In this document: positions 27,995 through 37,129 of the stretch, one piece after another
Position numbering within the stretch: the first letter of the stretch is position 1
Layout of the letters: each line of letters starts with the position of its first letter
Assembly: GCA_030043315.1 (NCBI GenBank)
Contig: JASHYA010000132.1
Coordinates: forward strand, 1-37,635
Direction: 5' to 3'
Source: Acidimicrobiales bacterium
GTDB taxonomy: Bacteria; Actinomycetota; Acidimicrobiia; Acidimicrobiales; RAAP-2
DNA length: 37,635 bases
Translations under genes and position numbers: made by a program
Notes under the pieces: generated by a model
What the model saw: only the letters and a program-made list of their open reading frames with translations
Databases searched by the model: none
Told to the model about the DNA's origin: nothing

Positions 27995-28768
27995 ATGAAC
28001 CGAACGACGCTCGCCTTGCCCGACCGTGCGACGAAGCCGCGACGCACTGGGCTGACGATGGTGGTCGACGGAGGTGTACCGCTTGGCACGTTGCGCGACA
28101 TCGTCGCCAGCGCCGGCGAGTACTTGGACTTCGTGAAGTTCGGCTGGGGAACCGCACTTGTGTCGGGCGAGCTCGGTGCCAAGATCGAGCTCCTCCGCGC
28201 GAACGACATCGATTTCTATTTCGGCGGAACGCTCTTCGAGAAGCACATCTATCAGGGACGCTTCGACGATTTCCGGGCGCTGTGCAACGAGTGGTCGTGC
28301 AGGTACGTCGAAGTGTCCAACGGCACCATCGAACTGTCGAACTTCGAGAAGACCGGCTACGTCCGGAAGCTGGCCGAGGAGTTCACGGTGATCTCGGAGG
28401 TCGGCTTCAAGGAGGCGGAGAGGTCGGACCGGCTCATGCCGCGTCGCTGGATCGAGTACGTGGAGGATGACCTCTCGGCAGGCGCGTGGCTCGTCACGCT
28501 CGAGGCGCGTGAGAGCGGGAGCTCGGGGATCTGCCATGCCGACGGCCAGCTGCGGGTGGGTTTGGTGGAGGAGATCGTGAGCGAGCTGGCCGTCGATCGC
28601 TTGCTTTTCGAAGCTCCTACGACGCCGCTACAAGCGCACATGGTGCGGCGCATCGGTCCCAACGTGAACCTCGGCAATGTCTCGCCCACCGGGGTGCTGG
28701 CTCTCGAGACGCTCCGGCTCGGGCTTCGAGCCGACACGCTGACCGACTTCGAAGGCGCAGAACCGTGA
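27995..28768 (+). CDS. comA: Phosphosulfolactate synthase (ComA family)
   Basis: LTMVVDGGVPLGTLRDIVASAGEYLDFVKFGWGTA, GGTLFEKHIYQGRFDDF, ISEVGFKEAE, LEARESGSSGI, LLFEAPTTPLQ, NVNLGNVSPTGVLALETLRLGLRADTL; strong SD aaggagg. Confidence 0.92.
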   Translation: MNRTTLALPDRATKPRRTGLTMVVDGGVPLGTLRDIVASAGEYLDFVKFGWGTALVSGELGAKIELLRANDIDFYFGGTLFEKHIYQGRFDDFRALCNEWSCRYVEVSNGTIELSNFEKTGYVRKLAEEFTVISEVGFKEAERSDRLMPRRWIEYVEDDLSAGAWLVTLEARESGSSGICHADGQLRVGLVEEIVSELAVDRLLFEAPTTPLQAHMVRRIGPNVNLGNVSPTGVLALETLRLGLRADTLTDFEGAEP

Positions 28769-29163
28769 GGGACCATCTCTTCCACCTCGCGATCCCGGTG
28801 ACGGACCTGGACGAGGCTCGCAAGTTCTATGTGACACAGCTCGGGTGCAAGCTCGCACGGACGTACCCCGACAGGATCACGCTTGACTTCTTCGGCGACC
28901 AGGTGGTCTGTCATCTCGCAGATCCCGAGCCACGCAGTACGCCGCTCTCGCTCTACCCGCGTCATTTCGGCATCACCTTCCGCAAGCGCAAGGAGTTCGA
29001 TCTCCTCTACGACCTCGCGCACCTGCGCAAGATCCGGTTCTTCCGTGACGTCTCCACTCGGTTCGACGGGACGGCGGAAGTGCACCAGACGTTCGTGCTG
29101 CAGGACCCGTTCGACAACCTCCTGGAGTTCAAGCACTACCGGGACCCGAGGATGGCGTACTGA
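28765..29163 (+). CDS. VOC (glyoxalase/dioxygenase superfamily) protein
   Basis: HLFHLAIPVTDLDEARKFYVTQLGCKLARTYPDRITLDFFGDQVVCHL...FVLQDPFDNLLEFKHY; GTG start overlaps the comA stop. Confidence 0.9.
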   Translation: MRDHLFHLAIPVTDLDEARKFYVTQLGCKLARTYPDRITLDFFGDQVVCHLADPEPRSTPLSLYPRHFGITFRKRKEFDLLYDLAHLRKIRFFRDVSTRFDGTAEVHQTFVLQDPFDNLLEFKHYRDPRMAY

Positions 29164-29164
29164 G

Positions 29165-30712
29165 GTGACCCTGACCATCCGTTCCGCCGAGACGACGATA
29201 CGCGCTGGGTCTGTCGGCGAGCTCCTTCGGCTCCGTTCCGACTTTTCGCGCGAAGCCGCCTACCTCGAGTACGCCGGCGGGGGTCGAGCTCCCGCGGTCA
29301 GCTACGGAGAGCTCCACCGAATGGCGGCTCGATGGGCGGCTTTCTTCAAGGAGCTGGGCGTCGGCCCCGGTGGGACCGTCGGGCTGGTCGTGTCTGACCC
29401 GGTGGAGATGGCGGTCGTCTTCCTCTCCGCGCTCGCGGCCGGACGAACGGTCGCACCGTTCGACTACACGGCGAGCGACGGTGAGCTCGTCGCCGCGTGC
29501 GCACGCACGGCGCCGCGGATCGTGATCTCCGACCGGAGCGCACCAGACGGCAATCGAACCAAGTGGGTCACGATGTTCCCCGGAGAGTGCTTCGGTCCGG
29601 GCGCACCCTTGTACGGCGGTGCAATGCCGTGCGCCGGTACAGGGGGAGTTGTGCTCTCCACGTCGGGGACGACCGGGGTTGCCAAGGTCGTCCGGCTCGA
29701 CGAGGCGCAGCTCCTCCACGCCGCGACCTCCATCGCCGATCACTTCGACCTCTCGCCCGGCGATCGCGGCTTCAACCCGTTGCCGCTCTTCCACATCAAC
29801 GCAGAGGTGGTCGGGCTGCTCGCGACGCTGGTGTCGGGCGGCACGATCGTGCTCGACGACCGGTTCCACCGTCAGGGGTTCTGGGCGGCCATGGCCTCCC
29901 AGGGGATCACGTGGATCAACGCAGTGCCTGCGATCCTCGCCAGGCTCGCCGTGCTCGAAGGCGGAGAGCGTGTGCCTGCCGGTATCCGCTTGGCACGGTC
30001 AGCGTCGGCGCCGTTGCCGGTGCCGGTGCTGGAGCGCTTCGAGCGAGCGACGGGGATCCCCGTCGTGGAGACCTACGGGATGACGGAGGCGGCCAGCCAG
30101 ATCACCGCTAATCCCCCACGTGGCCCGCGCAAGCCAGGCTCGGTGGGTGTGCCGGTGACCGCCGAGGTGCGTGTCGTCGCCGGAGAGGGTGTGCTGGCGC
30201 TCCCTGGCGAGGTCGGTCGGGTCGGGGTCCGCGGTCCGAGCGTGATCCGCGCCTATGCGTCGCCGGGCTACGAGGACCGGGTCGATGCCGATTGCTGGCT
30301 CGACACCGGCGACCTCGGCTACCTCGACGGCGACGGCTACCTCTTCCTCGTCGGCAGGGTGGACGACGTCATCAACCGAGGTGGCGAGAAGGTCTACCCC
30401 AAGGAGGTCGAGGACGCAGTCCTCGGCGAGCCGGGGGTCAGGTCGGTCGCCGTGGTTGGACGGGACCACGAGGTGCTGGGCAGCGTGCCGGTCGCGTACA
30501 TCGTCGCGGACGGCGTTCGGGGCGAAGGGGACGAACAGCTCGCGGGGGCCGTCGTCGCCCGCGTCCACGAGCGGTGCACGCGGCTGTTGGCGCGTCCGAA
30601 GCGCCCGGTCGCGTACCACGTCGTCGAGCGGTTGCCAGCGGGGCCGACGGGCAAGGTCCGCCGGAGCGGGGTCAACGGTGTGCCGGTGATCTTCTCGCTG
30701 CTCGTGCCGTAA
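29165..30712 (+). CDS. AMP-forming acyl-CoA synthetase/ligase
   Basis: ORF 28883..30712 with GTG start at 29165; STSGTTGVAKVVRL, VETYGMTEAASQ, CWLDTGDLGYLDGDGYLFLVGRVDDVINRGGEKVYPKEVEDAV, PTGKVRR. Confidence 0.92.
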   Translation: MTLTIRSAETTIRAGSVGELLRLRSDFSREAAYLEYAGGGRAPAVSYGELHRMAARWAAFFKELGVGPGGTVGLVVSDPVEMAVVFLSALAAGRTVAPFDYTASDGELVAACARTAPRIVISDRSAPDGNRTKWVTMFPGECFGPGAPLYGGAMPCAGTGGVVLSTSGTTGVAKVVRLDEAQLLHAATSIADHFDLSPGDRGFNPLPLFHINAEVVGLLATLVSGGTIVLDDRFHRQGFWAAMASQGITWINAVPAILARLAVLEGGERVPAGIRLARSASAPLPVPVLERFERATGIPVVETYGMTEAASQITANPPRGPRKPGSVGVPVTAEVRVVAGEGVLALPGEVGRVGVRGPSVIRAYASPGYEDRVDADCWLDTGDLGYLDGDGYLFLVGRVDDVINRGGEKVYPKEVEDAVLGEPGVRSVAVVGRDHEVLGSVPVAYIVADGVRGEGDEQLAGAVVARVHERCTRLLARPKRPVAYHVVERLPAGPTGKVRRSGVNGVPVIFSLLVP

Positions 30713-30731
30713 CCGTGCCCGTGGCCGAACT

Positions 30732-31961
30732 GTGACCCAACGGAGCACCAAGCCGCGCCTCGACCACGTCGACGCGATGCGACCGGTGAAGCAGGCAGGC
30801 GTGGTGTCGACGCACACGCTGCTCTTCTTCGCGCCCGGAGCCGCGATCTCGGTGGGAGGGGCTCTCATGCTGCTCCATGTCACCCGGGAGGCGTTCCTCT
30901 TCATCTCGGCGTGCATGCTCACGTACAGCTACTCGGACTTGCAGCGAATCGGCTACCGGTACTTCTATCGGCGCCGTTTCGTCTCGGTCGCCGTGCCGTA
31001 CGTGTGCTGGACCCTGATCTACTTCGCGGTGTCCCTGCCCGGTTCCGGGCTGGGGGCGTGGAGCGGGCTCCGCCATCTCGGCTTCCTATTGGGCACGGGC
31101 TACTACCAGCTGTACTACCTGGTCGTCATCATGCAGTTCTACATCCTCTTCCCGGCGCTCTACTGGATCGTTCGGCGTTTCGCGCACCGACCCTGGGCGC
31201 TCGTAGCGGCCGCGTTCGCGGTGCAGGTGCTCGTGGTGAGCCTCATGCACTGGCACGTCCTCCCGCCACAGATGCGAGGTGCCTCGGCCACCAGGGAGGT
31301 CACGTCCTACCTCTTCTACCTCGTGGCCGGGATGGTGGTAGCGCTCAACCTCGACGCAGTGCACGGCTGGCTCCTTCGCAACGGGTGGAAGGTCTTCGGC
31401 GCCACGGTGATCGCCGCCGTGGTCGCCGAAGCGTGGTACGGCGCGGCCCACGGCCACCTCGTCTCGTGGTTGGGCAACGCGACAGACCCCTTCCAACCCG
31501 TGGTGATCCCCTTCAACGTCGGGGCGATCGCGTGTGTCTACCTCTTCGGCGTGTGGCTCGTCGAGAAGCGACGCCCCCGCTGGATCCGGGCCATGGCGAA
31601 GTCAGGTTCGGACAACTCCTACAGCGTCTACCTCGCGCAGATGCTCTTCGTCTACGCGCTCTCGGACCTCGGCTGGCGCTCACTCGACCATGTCCTCCCG
31701 TGGCCGGTGGTGGCCGCCATGGCCGTGGCCATCGTCTTCCTCTCCTGCGTGCTGTTGTCCAGCGTGCTCGCACGCACGCCGCTCGCGCTCGCCCTGACCG
31801 GGCGAAGGCGCGAGCGTTGGTCCACCTGGCTTCCCCGGGGCTGGCGCCGCTCCGAGGACGGCGAGGGGAACACGTCGGCGTCGCCGATCGACCTCGACCT
31901 CGAGCGCGTCCCCGCGGCGTCGTGGACGGACGCGGCACCCGTGGCTGCCCGCGGCGGTTGA
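30732..31961 (+). CDS. Membrane acyltransferase (acyltransferase 3 family)
   Basis: ~10 hydrophobic segments; DHVDAMRPVKQAGVVSTHTLLFF; RRRFVSVAVPYVCWTLIYF; SYSVYLAQMLFVYAL. Confidence 0.82.
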   Translation: MTQRSTKPRLDHVDAMRPVKQAGVVSTHTLLFFAPGAAISVGGALMLLHVTREAFLFISACMLTYSYSDLQRIGYRYFYRRRFVSVAVPYVCWTLIYFAVSLPGSGLGAWSGLRHLGFLLGTGYYQLYYLVVIMQFYILFPALYWIVRRFAHRPWALVAAAFAVQVLVVSLMHWHVLPPQMRGASATREVTSYLFYLVAGMVVALNLDAVHGWLLRNGWKVFGATVIAAVVAEAWYGAAHGHLVSWLGNATDPFQPVVIPFNVGAIACVYLFGVWLVEKRRPRWIRAMAKSGSDNSYSVYLAQMLFVYALSDLGWRSLDHVLPWPVVAAMAVAIVFLSCVLLSSVLARTPLALALTGRRRERWSTWLPRGWRRSEDGEGNTSASPIDLDLERVPAASWTDAAPVAARGG

Positions 31962-31983
31962 GCGCCGTCGCCGTCGCTCATCG

Positions 31984-32925
31984 TCACCGACGGCCCGCGC
32001 CCGACCGGACCGGCCGTGGGAGCCCAGCGCTGCGTTCCTGTCCGGCGGCGGTCGCTCCGGCACCAGCGATCGCGGCCGCAACCGCGTGGGCGATCACGCG
32101 GTAGCCGGCCGGGGTGGGGTGGATGTTGTGGTCGGTGCACATCCACGTGTTCGCGCATGCGTTCAGGACGGCGTGGAACCCGAGCCGCCCTCTCGAGGCT
32201 GGCGCGTGGGCGACGACCGCACCTGCAGCGGTGTAGGCGGCGGCGAGGGCGTCGTTCAACCGGTCGAAGACGCCGACCGTCTCCTGGGCGAAGCCCACGT
32301 GCCCGAAGAGCGCGTCCGCCACGTACGGGTCCGCATGCTGGAGGCCGACCATGACCAGATCCGGGCCGCCAGCCGCGCGCAGCTCCGCCAGGATGCTGGG
32401 GATCGCCGTGGAGATCCGGCTCAGTGCGGCGTCGACGCAGGCTTCGTCGACCGTGTGGTGCACGAGGCACGGCCAGATGTCGTTGAAGCCGAGGTCGACG
32501 GTGACGAAGGCGACATCACCCTCGTGGGCCTTGATGAAGTCCACTGCTGTGGCGACCTCCGAGCCCGCCACGTACCGGCACGCCCCGTCGCCGTCGAGGG
32601 CTCCCTGTGCCGTGATGCCCGGGCAGCCGAAGTCGACGAGCCGGAGCCCGGGCCAGCGGCTCTGTTCGCGCCTCGTGAGATCGTCGGCATACCCCTGATC
32701 GGTCCGCACCCCGTGACGGTCCCACGGGACGGGCTGGACCCCGACGGCCTCGGACGCGCCGATCGCGACGTACCAGGGCCCCGGCCGCACGGGGATCGCT
32801 TCGCCGGCTCCCGCCGCCGTCGCTGAGCCTAGGAGAACGGCGAGCGCGATCACCGTCCCGCAGGCTGCCAGCGAGGCGCGAGCGGCGAAGTGCCGTCGAG
32901 ATGGACCCGGTATCCGCCGACCCAC
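31984..32925 (-). CDS. Secreted SGNH/GDSL hydrolase
   Basis: Signal-peptide-like N-terminus; YVAIGASEAVGVQP, FVTVDLGFNDIWPC, CTDHNIHPTPAGYRVIA; GTG start at 32925 inferred. Confidence 0.82.
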   Translation of the reverse strand: MGRRIPGPSRRHFAARASLAACGTVIALAVLLGSATAAGAGEAIPVRPGPWYVAIGASEAVGVQPVPWDRHGVRTDQGYADDLTRREQSRWPGLRLVDFGCPGITAQGALDGDGACRYVAGSEVATAVDFIKAHEGDVAFVTVDLGFNDIWPCLVHHTVDEACVDAALSRISTAIPSILAELRAAGGPDLVMVGLQHADPYVADALFGHVGFAQETVGVFDRLNDALAAAYTAAGAVVAHAPASRGRLGFHAVLNACANTWMCTDHNIHPTPAGYRVIAHAVAAAIAGAGATAAGQERSAGLPRPVRSGAGRR

Positions 32926-33081
32926 TGAAATGAACGTAGCGGACGCGTCCCTCGCCGGCCCAATACCGGGGTCGTCGTGCCGGTGACGGCGCCGGGCGGC
33001 CGATCCGTCCGAGGAGGAGGCGGAGCCCTGCCCACCAGTTGTGCCACGTGGCCGGTGCAGCGCGCCGCATAGCCTGGATCC

Positions 33082-34674
33082 GTGGCCGCGCGTGACGAGA
33101 TCACCCGCCGGACCGACTCGGGCATCGTGGTCCGGACGGTGTACGGCCCCTCCGACCTCGAGGGGTGGGACCCGGCGGAGCGGCTCGGCGAGCCAGGAAG
33201 GTACCCCTACACGCGCGGCGTCCACCCGGACATGTACCGGCGACGGCTGTGGACCATGCGCCAGTACGCGGGGTTCGGCACGGCCGATGCCACCAACGCG
33301 CGGTTCAAGTTCCTCTTGCAGCACGGCCAGACCGGGCTCTCCTGCGCGTTCGACCTGCCGACGCAGATGGGCTACGACTCCGACCACCCCCGAGCGGAGG
33401 GGGAGGTCGGCAAGGTCGGTGTCGCCATCGACTCGCTCGCCGACATGCGCCTACTCCTCGGCGGGCTCCCGCTCGACACGGTCACGACGTCGATGACGAT
33501 CAACGCGACCGCCGCCATCCTGCTTCTCCTCTACCAGCTGGTCGCCGAAGAGCAGGGCGTCAGTGGCCACAAGCTGGGCGGGACGATCCAGAACGACATC
33601 CTGAAGGAGTACGTCGCCCGCGGCACCTACATCTATCCGCCGCGACAGTCGATGCGCCTGGTCGTCGACACCTTCGCCTACTGCCGCGACCAGCTCCCGA
33701 ACTGGAACACCATCTCGATCTCGGGATACCACATCCGCGAAGCCGGCTCGACGGCGGTTCAAGAGGTCGCCTTCACCCTCGCGGACGGGATCGCCTACGT
33801 GGAGGCCGCGCTCGCGGCGGGGCTCGCGGTCGACGACTTCGCGCCGAGGCTGTCCTTCTTCTTCAACGCCCACAACGACCTCTTCGAAGAAGTCGCGAAG
33901 TTCCGCGCCGCCCGGCGGATGTGGGCACGGATCATGACCGAGCGCTTCGCGGCGGCGGACGACCGCTCCAAGGTGCTCCGGTTCCACGCGCAGACCGGGG
34001 GCTCGACGCTCACCGCGCAACAGCCGGAGAACAACATCGTCCGCGTCACCGTCCAGGCGCTCGCAGCGGCGCTTGGGGGCACGCAGAGCCTGCACACGAA
34101 CGGTTTCGACGAGGCGTTGGGGCTGCCGACCGAGCGTGCGGCGAAGCTGGCCCTCCGCACGCAGCAGATCGTCGGCTTCGAATCGGGCGTCGCCGACACT
34201 GTCGACCCTCTCGGAGGCTCCTACTACCTCGAGACGCTCACGGACGAAGTCGAGCGCGGCGCGCTCGCGTACCTGGAGCGGATCGACGAGTTCGGAGGTG
34301 CCGTGGCCGCCATCGAGGCCCGCTTCCTCCAGGAGGAGATCGAGGCCGCGGCGTACGCCTACGCCAAGGCCGTCGACGACGGGGAGAAGGTCGTCGTAGG
34401 GGTCAACCGCTTCGTCGACGAGGACGTGGAGGCCGCTGAGGTGTTCCCGGTCGACCCGGAGCTGCAGCGAGCGCAGGTGGAGCGTCTCGCCCATGTCCGC
34501 GCAGAGCGCGACGCGGGAGGTGTCGCTGCGGCGCTCGACGACGTGCGCGCGGCCGCCCGCGGCACCCAGAACCTCCTCGTCCCGATGAAAGTGGCGCTCC
34601 GGCGGATGGCCACGCTCGGCGAGGTCTCCGACGCCCTGCGCGACGAATGGGGCACCTACCGGCCCGGAGGGTGA
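33082..34674 (+). CDS. Methylmalonyl-CoA mutase-type large subunit (no B12-binding domain)
   Basis: [106 protein letters not shown]; protein ends without the DxHxxG B12 domain. Confidence 0.93.
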   Translation: MAARDEITRRTDSGIVVRTVYGPSDLEGWDPAERLGEPGRYPYTRGVHPDMYRRRLWTMRQYAGFGTADATNARFKFLLQHGQTGLSCAFDLPTQMGYDSDHPRAEGEVGKVGVAIDSLADMRLLLGGLPLDTVTTSMTINATAAILLLLYQLVAEEQGVSGHKLGGTIQNDILKEYVARGTYIYPPRQSMRLVVDTFAYCRDQLPNWNTISISGYHIREAGSTAVQEVAFTLADGIAYVEAALAAGLAVDDFAPRLSFFFNAHNDLFEEVAKFRAARRMWARIMTERFAAADDRSKVLRFHAQTGGSTLTAQQPENNIVRVTVQALAAALGGTQSLHTNGFDEALGLPTERAAKLALRTQQIVGFESGVADTVDPLGGSYYLETLTDEVERGALAYLERIDEFGGAVAAIEARFLQEEIEAAAYAYAKAVDDGEKVVVGVNRFVDEDVEAAEVFPVDPELQRAQVERLAHVRAERDAGGVAAALDDVRAAARGTQNLLVPMKVALRRMATLGEVSDALRDEWGTYRPGG

Positions 34675-34680
34675 GCCCGG

Positions 34681-34740
34681 CTCAGGTCGCGTCAGGTCAC
34701 GTCAGGTCGCGTCAGCTCACGTGAGGTCACGTCGGTCACG
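34681..34740. repeat. Six-copy 10-bp tandem repeat (consensus gtcaggtcac)
   Basis: ctcaggtcgc gtcaggtcac gtcaggtcgc gtcagctcac gtgaggtcac gtcggtcacg. Confidence 0.9.
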
Positions 34741-34771
34741 AGATGTCCGCGGACGGAGCGCCGGCAGCCGG

Positions 34772-35866
34772 TCAGCGGGCACTGAAGACGGCATCGGTGG
34801 CCGCCGCGATCGCCGCGCTGCGACTGACGACGCCGAGCTTGCGGTAGATGTGCTGGAGATGCTTGCTGAGCGTCGACGACCTCACGTCGAGCTGGCGTGC
34901 CGCTTCCGAAGTCGAGAGGCCCCGCATCATCAGCGCGAGGATCTCGGCCTCGCGTGACGTGAGGCCGAGCCGGCGGAGCTCGGTTGCGACGCGTTCGGGC
35001 TCCTGCTCGTCGACGGCCAGGACGTCGGGCCGCTCCCCGCCGCCCGGAAGGAACCGGACGACCAGCTGGCGGTCGGCGTCGCCGCTCACGAGCGGCCGGT
35101 GGATCCTCGGGCGGCCGTCGTCGAACGTGCGATGCCGCTCCTCTGCGACCCAGTCCGCCACCGGTTCGGGCAGGCTGCCCGCACGCGGTGCTCCGAAGTG
35201 CCTGGCGAGCGCCACCTGCGCGCGCGGCGAAGCCCGGGTGTCGACCCCGGCCTTGCCGAGGACCACGAGCGCGCGGCCGGACTCGGCGAGGACGTCTTCG
35301 ATCCCGCGAAGCACGGTCAGCAGCTGCGCGTTGCGGTAGGTCTGGGCGAGGTGAGGACGAAGCGCGTCGAGCAGCCGCACATCGTCGTCGGAGAAGTCGC
35401 GGCTTTCGCGGTTCAATGCGAAAGCGACGGTGACCGGGTCTTTGATCGCGAGGGCCATGGCGAGCTGGTACTCGACGTGCAGGTGTTGGTACACCTGCTG
35501 GTAGAGGGCGAGCTCATGGAGTTCGTCGGCCGTGACGAAGTCGGACAGACGGTGCGCGCTCCGGTCACCCGTCGTCTCCTGGTGTCGAAGGATCGGGTTC
35601 TCCAGGACGAGCCGAGGGAACGCCTGTTCGTCCGCGCCGCCGTGCGGCGTTCCGAGCGGCCACTCGCAGAAGTAGGCGGTGTTCGTCGAGGTGTCGAGCT
35701 CGTTGTACGAGGCGTGGTCGAAGTCGACGGCCATCGAGACGGCCTCGAGCGCCAGGTAGCCGAAGGACCCGGCGTCGTCGATCTCGTCGAGCGCGCCGAT
35801 CACGCGCAGGACGGCCTCCGGGTCCACCCCCACCGCGCCCCCGGCGCGATGGAGCGAGCTTTCCAT
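34772..35866 (-). CDS. LuxR-family transcriptional regulator
   Basis: C-terminal HTH LTSREAEILALMMRGLSTSEAARQLDVRSSTLSKHLQHIYRKLGVVSRSAAI. Confidence 0.9.
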   Translation of the reverse strand: MESSLHRAGGAVGVDPEAVLRVIGALDEIDDAGSFGYLALEAVSMAVDFDHASYNELDTSTNTAYFCEWPLGTPHGGADEQAFPRLVLENPILRHQETTGDRSAHRLSDFVTADELHELALYQQVYQHLHVEYQLAMALAIKDPVTVAFALNRESRDFSDDDVRLLDALRPHLAQTYRNAQLLTVLRGIEDVLAESGRALVVLGKAGVDTRASPRAQVALARHFGAPRAGSLPEPVADWVAEERHRTFDDGRPRIHRPLVSGDADRQLVVRFLPGGGERPDVLAVDEQEPERVATELRRLGLTSREAEILALMMRGLSTSEAARQLDVRSSTLSKHLQHIYRKLGVVSRSAAIAAATDAVFSAR

Positions 35867-35934
35867 GGACCCGCAACGGTAATCCTCGTGCGTCGCGCGC
35901 TGCGCGATGGACGGCGAGCCGCAAACCGGTTCCT

Positions 35935-37125
35935 TCAGGCAAGCAAGTGGTCGCGGAGGTCCCGCTTCGTCGCCGCGTCGATCGCCGTCCATGCCATGGC
36001 CGTTGCAGCGTCGTGGACCGCGAGGTCCGCGGAGGGGGTGACGCACGCCGCGGCGAACGCGTGCTGATGGTTGACCGCACCGTTGCTGTCGATCGCGATC
36101 AGCGGGTGGATCGTCGGGACCCGCAGCGACACATTGGCCATGTCGGTGGAGAACGTCGGGAGCGGCGCCCCTTCGTCGTCGAGGGCGAAGCGACGCCCGA
36201 GCGCTTCGGCGTTCGAGCGGTACGCAGCCAGAAGTGCGGGGTCGCTCTCCATGTGCGAGTAGGGAGGCGACAGCTCTTCGTACGCGACGGTCGCGCCCGT
36301 TGCGTGCGCGCCGGCGTCGAAGCAGGCGCGCACTCGGGCGTCGAGCTGCTCGAGATCGGCGAACGTCGACGTGCGGCACATGAAGCGGCCGCGCACGCGC
36401 TCAGGGATGACGTTCGCCGCGACGCCGCCCTCGAGCACGACGCCATGGACCTGGTCACCCGGCCGGAGCTGTTGGCGCAGGAGGCCGATCGCCACCTGCG
36501 AGATCGTCATGGCGTCGAGCGCGTTCACCCCCTCCCAGGGTGCCGCCGACGCGTGCGCCTCTCGCCCGGAGAATCCAACGTCGAAGTGGGAGACGGCCAG
36601 GCACCGTCCCGCAAGGCGTTCGTTCGGCCAGGGGTGGACCATCATCGCCGCGTGCACGCCGTCGAACGCGCCGCGCTCGAGCATGAGGATCTTGCCACCC
36701 CCGCACTCCTCGGCAGGCGTCCCGAGAACGAGGACGGTGAGGCCCGCTTCGTCCGCGACCTGCGCGAGCGCGAGGCCGGCCCCCACGGCGGCGGCGGCGA
36801 TGACGTTGTGGCCGCAGGCGTGACCCACGTCGGGCAGCGCGTCGTACTCGGCGCATACGGCGACGACCAGCGGACCAGAGCCGGCCCGGGCGGAGAAGGC
36901 GGTCGGCATGCCGTAGGCGCCAGCCGTGACGTCGAAGCCCTCCAGCATCTCCGCGACCGCCGCCGCGGACCGGTGCTCCTCGAACCAGGTCTCGGGATGT
37001 GCGTTGAGGTCGTGGCTCAGGGCGATCAGGTCGTCCATGTGCCGGTCGACAACGGACCCCGCCTGCTCCTTTGCGTTCGCGTTCGTTGTGTCCACGGTGG
37101 CGATCCTCGCGTTCGGTGCGTCCAC
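35935..37125 (-). CDS. M20D family amidohydrolase/peptidase (AbgB/hippurate hydrolase-like)
   Basis: LSHDLNAHPETWFEEHRSAAAVAEML; AVCAEYDALPDVGHACGHNVIAAAAVGAG; GTPAEECGGGKILML. Confidence 0.92.
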   Translation of the reverse strand: MDAPNARIATVDTTNANAKEQAGSVVDRHMDDLIALSHDLNAHPETWFEEHRSAAAVAEMLEGFDVTAGAYGMPTAFSARAGSGPLVVAVCAEYDALPDVGHACGHNVIAAAAVGAGLALAQVADEAGLTVLVLGTPAEECGGGKILMLERGAFDGVHAAMMVHPWPNERLAGRCLAVSHFDVGFSGREAHASAAPWEGVNALDAMTISQVAIGLLRQQLRPGDQVHGVVLEGGVAANVIPERVRGRFMCRTSTFADLEQLDARVRACFDAGAHATGATVAYEELSPPYSHMESDPALLAAYRSNAEALGRRFALDDEGAPLPTFSTDMANVSLRVPTIHPLIAIDSNGAVNHQHAFAAACVTPSADLAVHDAATAMAWTAIDAATKRDLRDHLLA

Positions 37126-37129
37126 GGCG

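Noticed and set aside
33451-34494. 347-aa reverse-strand ORF
   Set aside because: Antisense to the mutase large subunit; composition and lack of domains indicate an artefact.
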